This document shows, piece by piece, positions 8,651 to 18,312 of a stretch of 64,000 nt of DNA. A program made the position numbers and the translations under genes. Source of the DNA: JAPORY01 sp965215385 (lineage in GTDB: Bacteria; Pseudomonadota; Alphaproteobacteria; Rhodobacterales; Rhodobacteraceae); the NCBI GenBank assembly GCA_965215385.1, contig OZ244059.1, forward strand, positions 620,001 through 684,000, written 5' to 3'. Within the stretch, counting starts at the first letter, position 1. The number at the start of each line of letters is the position of its first letter. The notes beneath the pieces were generated by a model. The model was not told the origin of the DNA. It did no database searches and saw nothing but the letters and a program-made list of their open reading frames with translations.

Positions 8651-10047
8651 TGCGGTGCTTGTAATCTCGGATAGTCATACATTTTTACAAAGTTCCAATC
8701 GGGATCTTCCCAAGCAATCATCTTACCAGGATTCAATAGACCCTTCGGATCGGCTTCCCGCTTGAAAGCGAGTTGACGCGCATCGACTGTCTGTCGACCA
8801 CCCTCTTCAAGCGTGTAACGATGCGGATTAAACACCATCGCGCCCAACTCTTCATGGCGCCGGATTATTGCATCCAATCGCGCCTCCGAAGTGAATTTCA
8901 CCAAACTGAGGCCCGCATAAATCAGTTTGCCGTTCTCGCGTATGACTTCAAGATGCTGAATGACTTCTGGATAAAACTCAGCACGAATTTTGTCGACTAG
9001 GGCATCAGGATCGGGCTCACCGTACCGCACCTGCAGGTACGTAATTGCGGGGTCGACTTTCAGCGCTCGCAGAGTAGTGTGGTTCCAACCATACTCAAAA
9101 ACCCGACCGGGATGCCGCTCCCAAGTGTTCTGATCAGAACGGTAAATGACCCGAGCATCGGTTCGTCTCCCGATGAACGTCAAGAAACCCTCAACGGCGT
9201 GCCCCGCAATCATCGTCGAAACCAAATGCGTGGTTTTATCAACATAGGGCCGAACCCTCTGAAAATAGGCATGCGCCGTCGGTGCCTCAAATACGGTTGC
9301 CAACTTGATGAGAATGCCATCTTCACTGGCAAGATCATTCGCGAATTTCATCGCCGTGGCGAAATCATCAAAGGCAACAAAAAAATCGACCCATTCATAT
9401 GCTGGTGCCAGTGGCATTTCTAATTCCGTGATGATGCCATTGGTTCCGTAGGCATGCGAAACGCGTGCAAGTTCTTCGCCACGAAATTCCAATATTCTTG
9501 GCTCTGCTTCCATCGTTACGACCCGCAAACGAATGATATTGCCAAGGTCTCGCAACGCGCCCCAGCGGCACGAGCCAATACCCATGGATCCACCAGCAAT
9601 AAAACCACCAATTGTCGCGGTTGCCCAAGTGGAAGAATACATCCGAATTTCTTGTTGGGAAACTCGGATACAATGCTCATCAAGATCTTTTAAGAGCACT
9701 CCAGGTTCGCAAACAACGCGACCCGGACTTACCTCCTTGATGCCATCTAGGTGGGTGAGCTGCATAACACAGCCGCCTTCGAGCGGCATCGCCTGTGCAT
9801 AATTGCCGGTCCCCGCACCGCGCGTCGTTACGGGAACATTAAACCGAAAACAGGTGCGTAACACCTCAATGACTTCTGCTTCTGACTTCGGGGCGACGAC
9901 AAAATCAGCAACGACGTGATCCAATCGCTGTTTTAGTACCGGAGAATACCAAAAGAAGTCACGGCTCTTCGCCTTGATCGCACTGTCACTTGCTTCCATC
10001 TCAAGGTGCATAAGAGCTGACTTGGCGGCGGCAATATCTGGCGTCAT
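8647..10047 (-). CDS. FAD-linked oxidase/dehydrogenase (PCMH/GlcD type)
   Basis: A 466-residue flavoenzyme with a PCMH-type FAD-binding domain: VADFVVAPKSEAEV, then RGAGTGNYAQAMPLEGG near residues 76-92 for the pyrophosphate, and IGGFIAGGSMGIGS with YGTNGIITELEM in the second half. Family members oxidise hydroxy acids, alcohols or amines. The C-terminus (KREADPKGLLNPGKMIAW) is the usual substrate-domain end. It overlaps the upstream amidohydrolase and the downstream reductase by 4 bp each, so the product of the amidohydrolase, or a related heterocycle, may be its substrate. Confidence 0.85.
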   Translation of the reverse strand: MTPDIAAAKSALMHLEMEASDSAIKAKSRDFFWYSPVLKQRLDHVVADFVVAPKSEAEVIEVLRTCFRFNVPVTTRGAGTGNYAQAMPLEGGCVMQLTHLDGIKEVSPGRVVCEPGVLLKDLDEHCIRVSQQEIRMYSSTWATATIGGFIAGGSMGIGSCRWGALRDLGNIIRLRVVTMEAEPRILEFRGEELARVSHAYGTNGIITELEMPLAPAYEWVDFFVAFDDFATAMKFANDLASEDGILIKLATVFEAPTAHAYFQRVRPYVDKTTHLVSTMIAGHAVEGFLTFIGRRTDARVIYRSDQNTWERHPGRVFEYGWNHTTLRALKVDPAITYLQVRYGEPDPDALVDKIRAEFYPEVIQHLEVIRENGKLIYAGLSLVKFTSEARLDAIIRRHEELGAMVFNPHRYTLEEGGRQTVDARQLAFKREADPKGLLNPGKMIAWEDPDWNFVKMYDYPRLQAPQ

Positions 10048-11308
10048 GGCGTCCCCATCTGTTCGTCTAATTCACAATAATTGGGTAATACCCGTTCAAT
10101 TTGTGCCCCGGCCCGCAGCACGATCCGATCCGATTGTGGTCGAGAAAAGAGTTCGTTCCAGTTCCTAGCATTAAAGAGCAAAAGATCAGCTACCGACCCG
10201 ACTGCCAAAGACGGTGCCGCAAAACCACAAGCTGACGCCGGATTGGTCAGAAACGCCCGACTCCAATCGTGGTCGGCGTGATCTAAATGACCAAGCCGTG
10301 TCGCCTCACGCATAACTTCTAGCATATCAAGATCGCCGTAGGCAAAAATGGATCACGCGTGTTGTCAGAAGCAAAAGAAACACTAATGCCGCGGCGCTTC
10401 ATCTCGTGAACTAAGGTAATGCCGCGGCTGCGAGGGGTAACTCCCACTTGGCGATCTTGCAGGTACAGATTGCACATTGGCAAAGAAACAATATGAATTC
10501 CCGCTTTCGCTACCTTATCGAGTGTCTCGAGTGCTCTGGTAGATTCTTGCATTGATAACGAACAACAATGCCCCACCACAATCGGATGTTCAAACTTGAT
10601 CTCGATCGCCGTCTCAGCAATTATTCGTAAGCACTCCGCCGCTGGATCAAGGGTTTCATCGGCGTGAAAATCAACCGCCAAATTCCGGGCTTGCGCCATC
10701 GCAAAAAATGTACGCAATCGAGCTCGGAAATCGGCAATAGGATAAGCGACCATTCCCAAGATGCCCCCCGACCGTGCGACTAGATCCGCGGTTCGGCCAA
10801 AGCTGCCGTCAAAGTCAATCGCGTCCACGCCGAGCAGACAGACGCCTTGGAGGTCAATTTTTCCCGCCCATTCTTGCCTTATCTCCGCAAACAGTGGCCA
10901 CGAAATTTCATGCTGCGGCGGTATTGAGTCAAGGTGCGTTCGGATACTCCGGGTTCCATAGGCATAGGCACAACGCAGCGCAAACGACATTCGCGCCCGC
11001 AAATCGGATGCCGACCAGTTGCGTCGTCGATCTACGGTCACAGCCGCAAGGGCACTGTCAAATCGCCCATCAGGATTGGGTGCCCGAGCCCAAATATGGC
11101 CTTTATCGAGGTGCGTATGCATATCAATGAATGCGGGCAGCAACAGTGCCCCGCTCATATCGACCGGCGTTCCCCCTTCAACGGCAATCTTTCCGTTTAG
11201 AATCGAAATACTCGTCGGCACGAGATCTGCTTCGCAGTCAAGCAACCAGCCGGGCACCATAACATTTTCGAGTCGGACAGCTTTGGCTGGGATGGTTTTG
11301 AAATCCAT
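10044..11308 (-). pseudogene. Cytosine-deaminase-like amidohydrolase, frameshifted near its end
   Basis: This is a CodA-type metal-dependent amidohydrolase: DMHTHLDKGH gives the HxH ligands, DFHADE the third His and catalytic Glu, VVGHCCSL a further His, and SFASDN the last Asp. Family members deaminate cytosine or open related rings. The ATG at 11308 shares one base with the permease stop (TAATG). The frame breaks at a T5 run (A5 on + at 10344-10348): after DNTRDPF the frame closes, while a neighbouring frame continues YGDLDMLEVMREA to 10044. One added T restores about 420 residues. All catalytic residues lie before the break. A sequencing error is possible. Confidence 0.8.
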
Positions 11309-12168
11309 TAATGATCTCGCTTGACCGCACTCTCGTGCCAACTCCGTAGCACAAGATGGCTGATAATACTGGTGACCGAGAAAATCACCACGCCCATCAA
11401 AGAAATCAGAATCAACGAGGCATAGAGGCGTCCAAAATTGAACCGATAAGAGGCTTCCAAGAGCGTTGCTGCAAGGCCCAAGCCCGCACCAGAGCGACCA
11501 ATCACGAACTCGGCGACGACGGCTCCGATTAGTGCTAGCCCCCCAGCGATTTTTAAACCGCCGAGAAAGAACGGTAACGCCGACGGCATATCTAGGTGGA
11601 TCAATCGCTGGCCACGGGTCGCACCATAAATTGTAAACAAATCGCGCAAATTATGGTCAGCTGATTTTAAGCCAATGGTCGTATTTGATAGAATCGGAAA
11701 GAATGCGACGATCCAAGCACATAGGAGGGCGGCGACAAATGCACTCTCCACGTATATTTGCAACAAGGGTGCAATCGCAATTACTGGTGTGACTTGCAGA
11801 ATTACGGCGTACGGAAAAAATGACATCTCCGCCCATTTAGACTGAGTAAATGCAACGGCCAATAGACCGCCACCGATGATTGCCATTGCCAATGCCAAGA
11901 AGGTCAGACGGCCAGTAACCAGCATTGCTGGCCACAATACCGCCCAATCCTCAAATGTCGACTTCGCTACCTGCAATGGCCCTGGCAAAATATAATGTGG
12001 CACTTCACCAATCGTGACGTATAGATGCCAAGAGAGAAGCGACAGCAGCAAGACTAACGATGGCAAAGTCCACTTCGCGATCCGAGTAACGAGAGCCCGA
12101 CGCTCCCGCTGCACCTCTTCTGGATCAACGGAATGCGTCGTCATTACCGTAGAGTTAGTGGCCGTCAT
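11308..12168 (-). CDS. ABC transporter permease (NitT/TauT/ThiX type)
   Basis: An inner-membrane permease of the BPD_transp_1 family with about six hydrophobic segments. The EAA loop that contacts the ATPase is visible as GATRGQRLIHLDMPSALPFFLGGLKIAGGLALIGA. Its first codon overlaps the stop of the ATPase gene by 4 bp, and its stop overlaps the amidohydrolase ATG. The full importer is encoded here (binding protein, ATPase, permease). Confidence 0.9.
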   Translation of the reverse strand: MTATNSTVMTTHSVDPEEVQRERRALVTRIAKWTLPSLVLLLSLLSWHLYVTIGEVPHYILPGPLQVAKSTFEDWAVLWPAMLVTGRLTFLALAMAIIGGGLLAVAFTQSKWAEMSFFPYAVILQVTPVIAIAPLLQIYVESAFVAALLCAWIVAFFPILSNTTIGLKSADHNLRDLFTIYGATRGQRLIHLDMPSALPFFLGGLKIAGGLALIGAVVAEFVIGRSGAGLGLAATLLEASYRFNFGRLYASLILISLMGVVIFSVTSIISHLVLRSWHESAVKRDH

Positions 12169-12950
12169 TCGCCGTGCTCCATGGCTTCTCGTAGGGCATC
12201 AGAGGTTAATCGGGTATAATTGGCATATTCATTTGAGGTAGAGAAGTTTTCATCGCGTGGATAAGCGGGATTGATCTCAAGTTCGCGCACGACTCGGCCG
12301 GGTCGCGCCGCCATCACCACGATTCGATCTGATAAAAAGACGCTCTCAAATACCGAATGGGTAACAAAAATTACCGTGCAACCAATTTTTTTCTTCAGTT
12401 CGAGCAGATCATTATCAAGTTTGAGGCGCGTAATTTCATCAAGCGCGGCAAAAGGTTCGTCCATCAGAATGAGGCGCGGCTTTGTTACCATCGCCCGCGC
12501 GATTGACACGCGCATCTTCATGCCGCCAGAAAGTTCCCTGGGGTACGCCGTCGCGAACTGCTCAAGTCCTACGAGTTCTAGTGACTCGTGAATTTCGGCC
12601 TTCACAGAATTGAACGACTGCCCTTGCAACCGAAATGGCAACCATACATTTTTTGCCACAGTTGCCCACGGCATCAGTGTTGGTTCTTGGAAAACGATCC
12701 CAAGATCATCTTCACTTTGACCACCGGTCCAACTGATAACGCCATTGGTTGGGTGCAGCAATCCAGCGATCAGGCGGAGGGCCGTTGATTTCCCGCAACC
12801 TGACGGTCCGAGAAGCGAAATAAATTCACCAACGTTAACGGTTAAATCCATGCCACGCAAGGCGACGATGTCACCTGAAAACGTCTTACCAATGCGACGC
12901 ATCGTCAGCAGCGGTGGGCGATCATCAGGTGCTGGCTCTACCGGTACCAT
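12165..12950 (-). CDS. ABC transporter ATP-binding protein (NitT/TauT family)
   Basis: The ATPase energises uptake by the adjacent permease. Walker A is LGPSGCGKSTALRLIAG (near residue 48), the Q-loop is VFQEPTLMPW, the signature is LSGGMKMRVSIARAM, Walker B is LILMDEPFAALDE, and the switch His is in FVTHSV. At 261 residues it is a normal single-domain subunit. A strong hairpin separates it from the upstream binding-protein gene. Confidence 0.93.
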   Translation of the reverse strand: MVPVEPAPDDRPPLLTMRRIGKTFSGDIVALRGMDLTVNVGEFISLLGPSGCGKSTALRLIAGLLHPTNGVISWTGGQSEDDLGIVFQEPTLMPWATVAKNVWLPFRLQGQSFNSVKAEIHESLELVGLEQFATAYPRELSGGMKMRVSIARAMVTKPRLILMDEPFAALDEITRLKLDNDLLELKKKIGCTVIFVTHSVFESVFLSDRIVVMAARPGRVVRELEINPAYPRDENFSTSNEYANYTRLTSDALREAMEHGE

Positions 12951-12991
12951 CGGCGGCTTGGAGCGTCGTGGGGCTGAAGATTAAACTTGGA

Positions 12992-13018
12992 AGGGCTGGA
13001 CGGTAACCGTCCAGCCCT
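12992..13018 (-). terminator. Strong hairpin between binding-protein and ATPase genes
   Basis: AGGGCTGGACGG (12992-13003) and CCGTCCAGCCCT (13007-13018) form a perfect 12-bp stem with a 3-nt loop, 15 bp after the binding-protein stop. Such intercistronic hairpins commonly hold down transcription of the membrane parts relative to the binding protein, either by partial termination or by protecting the upstream mRNA. Confidence 0.7.
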
Positions 13019-13032
13019 GATTGCTGTAATAC

Positions 13033-14037
13033 TTAATTGCTGGCCTTCAACTCCATGCCGACGCCATTGTTAACAAACTCGGTCGTGTATGCGGCTTTCC
13101 AATCTAGTCCGCTATCGGTCACGCCGCTATCGACCATAAGCTGATAGAAATTCCCGACTACCTCATCCGTCATCGCGCCGATTCCCAATTCAAGCGTATC
13201 GCCGCTGTCGACAATGCCATGCTCGCGCATTTTTTCCTTAGCGTAGTCGATCTTATCTTGGGTCATTTCGGGGTTCGCAGCCATAATCAGGGCATCAGCT
13301 CCCGAACTATCGCCATAGAGATAGTTGTACCAACCTTTGATCGAGGCATCGACGAAGCATTGTACCTTCTCACGGTCGTTGGCGATTGTCGGGGCCATCG
13401 TTTCGATGGTTGTTGCGTATGAAGAAAAGCCCGCATCGGCGATTAGAAATACGTTAGGTTCGAACCCGCCTTCTTTAATGATCAGATAGGGTTCTGACGA
13501 GAGATATCCTTGCATCCCTTTGCGCTTGTCAGCAAGGAATGGAGCGGGGTTAAAGGTGTAGGGTTCGCGCTGTTCTACGGTGAAGTCGTGCGCCTTGATC
13601 ATCCACTGGTAATAGGAATGGAAACCGTTATCGCCGATCAACAGGGTGAGATCCTTTAGCTCTTCCCACGTTTCGGCTTCACCAGGATGGGCGACAATCA
13701 CCTGTGGATCCTTTTGAAAGATCGCTGCAATGCTGACGATGGGGACATTTTCTTTGACCGCTTCGAAACTTTGGATTAAGTTACCGCCCATGAGAAAATC
13801 GATTTTTCCAGCCGTGAGCAAGGCGCGATTATTGACCTGTGGCCCACCTGAAACGATCTCGACATTGAACCCGCAATCATTATGATAGGTTTCGTCGGCA
13901 ACGGATTGATAAAACCCGCCATGTTCGGCTTGCGCCAACCAATTGGTTCCAAAGATAACTTTTTCATGACCGTCGCTTGCCAGCGCCGTGCTAGCGGCCA
14001 GTACAGCAACCAAAGATAGGGTATTTTTTATGTGCAT
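13033..14037 (-). CDS. Periplasmic substrate-binding protein, NMT1/THI5-like
   Basis: Residues 1-20 form a signal peptide ending ALAS. The mature part is an NMT1/THI5-like solute receptor: IFGTNWLAQAEHGGFYQSVAD near the start and VNNRALLTAGKIDFLMGG near residue 70. Relatives bind pyrimidines (HMP, formylaminopyrimidine), riboflavin or sulfonates. With a cytosine-deaminase-like enzyme in the same operon, a pyrimidine-like ligand is the best guess. It is the first gene of the transcript. No TPP or FMN riboswitch is visible upstream. Confidence 0.85.
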   Translation of the reverse strand: MHIKNTLSLVAVLAASTALASDGHEKVIFGTNWLAQAEHGGFYQSVADETYHNDCGFNVEIVSGGPQVNNRALLTAGKIDFLMGGNLIQSFEAVKENVPIVSIAAIFQKDPQVIVAHPGEAETWEELKDLTLLIGDNGFHSYYQWMIKAHDFTVEQREPYTFNPAPFLADKRKGMQGYLSSEPYLIIKEGGFEPNVFLIADAGFSSYATTIETMAPTIANDREKVQCFVDASIKGWYNYLYGDSSGADALIMAANPEMTQDKIDYAKEKMREHGIVDSGDTLELGIGAMTDEVVGNFYQLMVDSGVTDSGLDWKAAYTTEFVNNGVGMELKASN

Positions 14038-14949
14038 TCGTTACTCCTAACATTTTTTCAGGAATTCAGGGCCTGCCCGAGATAGCGATTTATCCAATCA
14101 ATGGGACCAGTGCAAACTACGAGGCGACAAAACCCGAACGAAATTCCTTTATCTGTTTTTAGCATCCAAGACAAATTTGCCAAGTGCTTCATTGCGGATT
14201 TCTGCGATTGGAGAAAATGAGATCATCACTGCCGTGCCGACCTTCCATCACAACCTGGTCTTTGGGTCAACAGAAGCTCCCCTTGTCCCATCTTTCGACA
14301 TACTTTCATAACCCTGCTCTTTTTGGTTAATTTCTCCCTTGCCCGCCCGGTGTCGATCGAATTTGCTTACCCGATCCAGTTCGTCGTGACAGACCGAAAT
14401 AGTGCAAGCCATTTGGTGATTGAAATCGTCAAAAACTTGTTGGCCTGCTAAGAACATCCAAGACCACCGGTGCCCGGTCCAGCATAACAGCTCCTCAGAT
14501 CGGAAACTCCAACGGGTGCAACAGCGCAAAAAACGACAGCGAGGGAAACTCTGAGGCGACGACTGGTAAGCCCATTAAAGCTCCAAATGTCTTGACATAA
14601 GGCCGATCGGCGAATCAAAATGCGGTATGTCTGTGGGTGATACTTCCGCAATAACGAAATTTGCGAAGCTGGGACTGATGCGGTAATCGCAAACCGTAAG
14701 CCGATCTTTGCGCAAGCAACTGGACATTTTTTGCGGTGATTCATTTTCTCTCGATCGGTCAGCCGAAGGATCTCGCCGCGATTGCGATTCTTGGATGAGT
14801 CATTTTTGCGCCCCGAGAGCTCCCGCGATCAGGACGGATTAATGGTACGGAAGTTAAAGTCCATGATCGACCAAGCAATCGCTATGTGATGATTGCACAA
14901 CACGAGGGTAACCATCATTGCCGTGTATGCACAATGAGCAAATTTTTTT
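14038..14949. other. Long intergenic stretch, no recognisable gene
   Basis: About 900 bp between the ABC operon and the Fic gene. Short open frames on both strands have no recognisable motifs or ribosome sites. It presumably holds the operon promoter on the - strand, but I cannot place it. It may be decayed sequence. Confidence 0.4.
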
Positions 14950-14990
14950 CGACACAATAAGCTAATTGATATACGACACAATAAGCTAAT
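14950..14990 (+). promoter_or_regulatory. Two exact 17-bp direct repeats upstream of the Fic gene
   Basis: CGACACAATAAGCTAAT occurs at 14950-14966 and again at 14974-14990, with starts 24 bp apart. They lie 35-75 bp before the start codon, where an operator would sit. The downstream protein has an AbiEi-like winged-helix N-terminus, so autoregulation through these repeats is plausible. Confidence 0.55.
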
Positions 14991-15024
14991 GAACTGTCTC
15001 AAAAATTCATGATTTATACTCATA

Positions 15025-16557
15025 ATGCTCATGCCCAACGATAAGCTTGCAGAAGCACTCGAGGCGTTGGAATCGCTGCAACAGCGAGGGGTAGCAGCAA
15101 TCCGATCCGCGGAATTGAGCCGCCGGCATCGTGAACGCCTCTTAAGTGCCGGTTTTCTCTCACCAGTGATGAAGGGGTGGTACGTCGCCTCACGGCCTGA
15201 CATGCTGCCCAGCGAAAGTACAGTTTGGTACGCCGCGTTCTGGAGATTTATGGCTCAGTATCTGACTTTCCGATTTGGTGACCAATGGAGTCTGTCCCCC
15301 GAGCGATCCCTCATTCTGCATTCTGGGAATCGCACGATTCCCCCTCAGCTTGCGGTAAGAGCACCCGGCGGTCGAAATCAAATCACGGCATTTCCACACG
15401 GAACATCTGTTATTGAAGTTCGCGCCAACTTTGCGGCGGACGATAGCCTTACGGTCGTTGATAATTTACGCACCTTCACAGTAGAAGCGGCGTTGGTCGA
15501 AGTGGGTGACAGTTTTTTTCAATTCCATCCGACCGACGCGCGAGCGATCCTCGCGGCAATACCAGAGGCATCTGGCTTGTTGGCAAGATTGCTATCAGGG
15601 GGCTATACACGTGCAGCTGGGCGACTTGCTGGCGCCTTCCGAAAAATTGGTCGCGAAAAAATCGCAAACGAGATCGTTGGAACAATGCGGGACGCTCTGC
15701 ACGGGGTCAGGGAAAAAGATCCGTTTCAACGGGTTTTACCTACTTTTGATGTTCGGCGCAAGATCCCGCCGCACGCACGACGCATTGAGATCATGTGGCG
15801 TAATATGCGCGAAACTGTCATCGGACACCGGCCATCGGCAGGATCTGTAATCAATGATATTGACGCTTATCTGCAATCGGTAGACGCACTCTATGTCACC
15901 GACGCCTATCATTCCTTGTCGATTGAAGGGTATCAAGTCAGCCCTGAACTTATTGCTCGGGTACGTGGCGGCAATTGGAATCCCAAAGCGAACCAGGAAG
16001 ATCAAGAACATCATGATGCGTTGGCGGCGCACGGTTACTGGCAGGCGTTTGAGGCCGTTAAACGAACCATTCGCTCCGTACATGAAGGAAAAAATCCGGG
16101 TGAAGCAGCAAGCGATGACCTCGGCATCTGGTATCGTGCCTTATTCACTCCATTGGTTACAGCTGGAATTATGAAAGCTCCGCAACTCGCCGGTTACCGG
16201 AATGGACCGGTCGCCATTCGACGATCAATGCATGTCCCGCCGCGTTCGGAGGTCGTGCGTGATTGCATGCCAGTATTTTTTGATCTGCTACGGGAAGAAA
16301 AAGATGCAGCGGTGAGGATCATCCTCGGACATTTTTTATTTGTTTTTATCCACCCCTATTTTGATGGAAATGGCCGTATCGCGAGGTTCCTGATGAATGT
16401 CATGGCCGCCGCAGCGGGACAGCCGTGGATTGTGGTGCGTCGGGAACAGCGTGACACCTACCTAGCGGCACTCGAAGCAGCGAGCGTCAGGGGTAATATT
16501 GAACCCTTTGCAAAACTGATTGGCAGCTTTATGCAAGAGGCTTGGGATACTGGGTGA
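15025..16557 (+). CDS. Fic protein with an N-terminal AbiEi-like winged-helix domain
   Basis: Fic domains usually transfer AMP to target proteins. The active-site motif HPYFDGNGRIARF is at about residues 443-455. An inhibitory SxxxEG-type motif (HSLSIEGYQ, near residue 297) precedes it, placing it with self-inhibited Fic proteins. Residues 1-100 resemble AbiEi antitoxin-type winged helices (a GFLSPVMKGWYV beta-wing), which suggests DNA binding and autoregulation. The start may be ATG 15025 or ATG 15031. A 17-bp direct repeat lies just upstream. It is a single gene with no partner antitoxin. Confidence 0.85.
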   Translation: MLMPNDKLAEALEALESLQQRGVAAIRSAELSRRHRERLLSAGFLSPVMKGWYVASRPDMLPSESTVWYAAFWRFMAQYLTFRFGDQWSLSPERSLILHSGNRTIPPQLAVRAPGGRNQITAFPHGTSVIEVRANFAADDSLTVVDNLRTFTVEAALVEVGDSFFQFHPTDARAILAAIPEASGLLARLLSGGYTRAAGRLAGAFRKIGREKIANEIVGTMRDALHGVREKDPFQRVLPTFDVRRKIPPHARRIEIMWRNMRETVIGHRPSAGSVINDIDAYLQSVDALYVTDAYHSLSIEGYQVSPELIARVRGGNWNPKANQEDQEHHDALAAHGYWQAFEAVKRTIRSVHEGKNPGEAASDDLGIWYRALFTPLVTAGIMKAPQLAGYRNGPVAIRRSMHVPPRSEVVRDCMPVFFDLLREEKDAAVRIILGHFLFVFIHPYFDGNGRIARFLMNVMAAAAGQPWIVVRREQRDTYLAALEAASVRGNIEPFAKLIGSFMQEAWDTG

Positions 16558-17066
16558 GAGTTGGCGTTCTGCTTGCCTTTTCGATGCGATCCAACAGGCG
16601 ATTTTTTTGGGCCGTTCTGTGCTCTGAAGGCGCGGACCGATAATTCCTGACCTTCACGACCGGGCAAATGACTCGTCTTGAATTCACGGCTTTCGGCGGT
16701 CTTGTCTAAACGCTTCACCGTCGCAGCTTTTGCCGGGATTGCGGTCCGAAAGACCATTCGTCACAAGCACCACCAATGGCAAAACCGTTTACCCGCCGCT
16801 TCAAAGGCTTCGCCGCTCATTGGCTCCTTTTGAGAATTCGGCTTTCGGAACCAGGTCGCTAAACTCGCGGCCATCCGAATGTGCTTACTCGGTCGGCACA
16901 CCTCACAGGTTGTGGCGGCGTTTTACCGGTTGATTTCGCGTCCCAATAACGACAGCCGTCACCCGCTATCCTCGACCGTGAGAAGGCGCAGCCCACCCAG
17001 CATGTCTCTGTCCTGAATGGCAAGTAATTGGACAGTTACAGTAGCCAACAAATTTGCTTCAATTGA
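16558..17066. other. Intergenic region, no recognisable gene
   Basis: A basic open frame on the - strand (about 16.46-16.76 kb) has no domain I recognise and overlaps the end of the Fic gene. I do not annotate it. Confidence 0.4.
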
Positions 17067-17153
17067 TGGTGCGGTCGAGAAGACTCGAACTTCCACGGGT
17101 TTTATCCCACAGCGACCTCAACGCTGCGCGTCTACCAATTCCGCCACGACCGC
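17067..17153 (-). tRNA. tRNA-Leu(GAG)
   Basis: Read on the - strand, the acceptor GCGGTCG pairs with CGACCGC, followed by discriminator A and encoded CCA. The D-loop is AATTGGTAGAC. The anticodon stem CAGCG/CGCTG encloses loop TTGAGGT with anticodon GAG. A long variable arm (TGGGATAAAACCCG) marks a class II leucine tRNA, and the T-loop is TTCGAGT. No integrase lies nearby. Confidence 0.95.
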
Positions 17154-18312
17154 GACCATAAACGAGAGTCGACATGTACTCATTTTTTATTCCTATGAAA
17201 AGTATCATTTTTCAATCCTGCCTAGGGACCGTCAGCCTTACACTTTGCTAGAGGCAGTCGCGATTACAAGAAAAGAGATCGACTCGGAGCATCAAAAATT
17301 CTGGCCGGCAGTCAAAAATTCGGAGCAATGACTCTTGCGGGATCGCTCTGTTGCTTGATCGCCGTATTCGCTTGGTTGGCAAACAATAGAAAAGTTTTAG
17401 AGCGGAACAAAACTATCCCGCAACGCACGCTTATCTCGCTGCAAACTCGTTAAGGCATTAGTGCAATTGCTTGATCCTCAGTGAGAAGTTGACAGGTTCT
17501 CGCCAACACTCAACACCCCATGGCTTGAAGTAGCTCTAGCGGCCCGCACGATAAACACGACCGTTAGACACCGAATCTACTGACCTTGAAGAATGAGAGT
17601 CGGATGTTCCCAAGAGAACATATGAAAACTGTCTAAACCCCGCCGAACTCAAACATCATTGGAAATTACGCGAGCAGAACGCATCACGGAGTATAAGGGC
17701 TCGTGGACGAACAAACCAGGCCAATATGATAGTGATGACTTTCTCGCGGTTGACGATGAGGAGCTAATTCCTCTTGGCACTGACGGCCGTTTGACGGCGG
17801 TGAGGTAGCAGAAATCTTCAACGAGCGCTGACCAGAGCCGCATATCATTAAATCATCGACGCATACAGTTAGTAGTCGTGATCAGCGACTGTCGGGAACC
17901 TCCCACAGCCCATTGATGGTGGTGATGAGAAATCGCGGATCGTGGGGCAACTATCATTGCATGGAGTAGTTGAGCATTCAGGTTGTCCAGAAACGAAGCA
18001 AAAACCGCAACTGTCGCGGGTAATCCCACGAGTGAAAAGATCTTGCGCTAATCTTCACATCCAACACACGCATCATGCTCCTGAAACTTTCTTACGGTCA
18101 AATTCTCTTTTGCCAACCGGCTTTACCACGCAACGGCGATGCGATAGTTTCCGACTTACATTTTGGATTCAATTGAGCAGGATGATCGGCTATGGAGCCG
18201 CCATTGGCTGCAAGACGGTGCCGTTGTGGGTCTCGAATTAGGGAACGAGAGGCACTGTTTGTGTCAGCTTTTGGCAATTTCTACCGAGAATCGCAGCAAC
18301 CTTTCGCAAGAG
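17154..18312. other. Long intergenic region with one unexplained short frame
   Basis: No gene is identified over about 1.15 kb. A + frame ending at 17808 reads ITRAERITEYKGSWTNKPG and then an acidic stretch (QYDSDDFLAVDDEELIPLG), which looks like real protein remnant, but it has no start or ribosome site and no family I recognise. The rest looks non-coding. Confidence 0.35.

Noticed and set aside
13033..14200. TPP or FMN riboswitch upstream of the NMT1/THI5-like receptor
   Set aside because: Neither the CTGAGA...GAACCTGAT pattern of TPP switches nor the conserved FMN core is present on the - strand leader.
16458..16757. Basic open frame on the - strand after the Fic gene
   Set aside because: No ribosome site or domain, and it overlaps the Fic C-terminus.
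17067..17153. tRNA-Leu as an integration site for the island
   Set aside because: No integrase and no second copy of the tRNA end noticed nearby.
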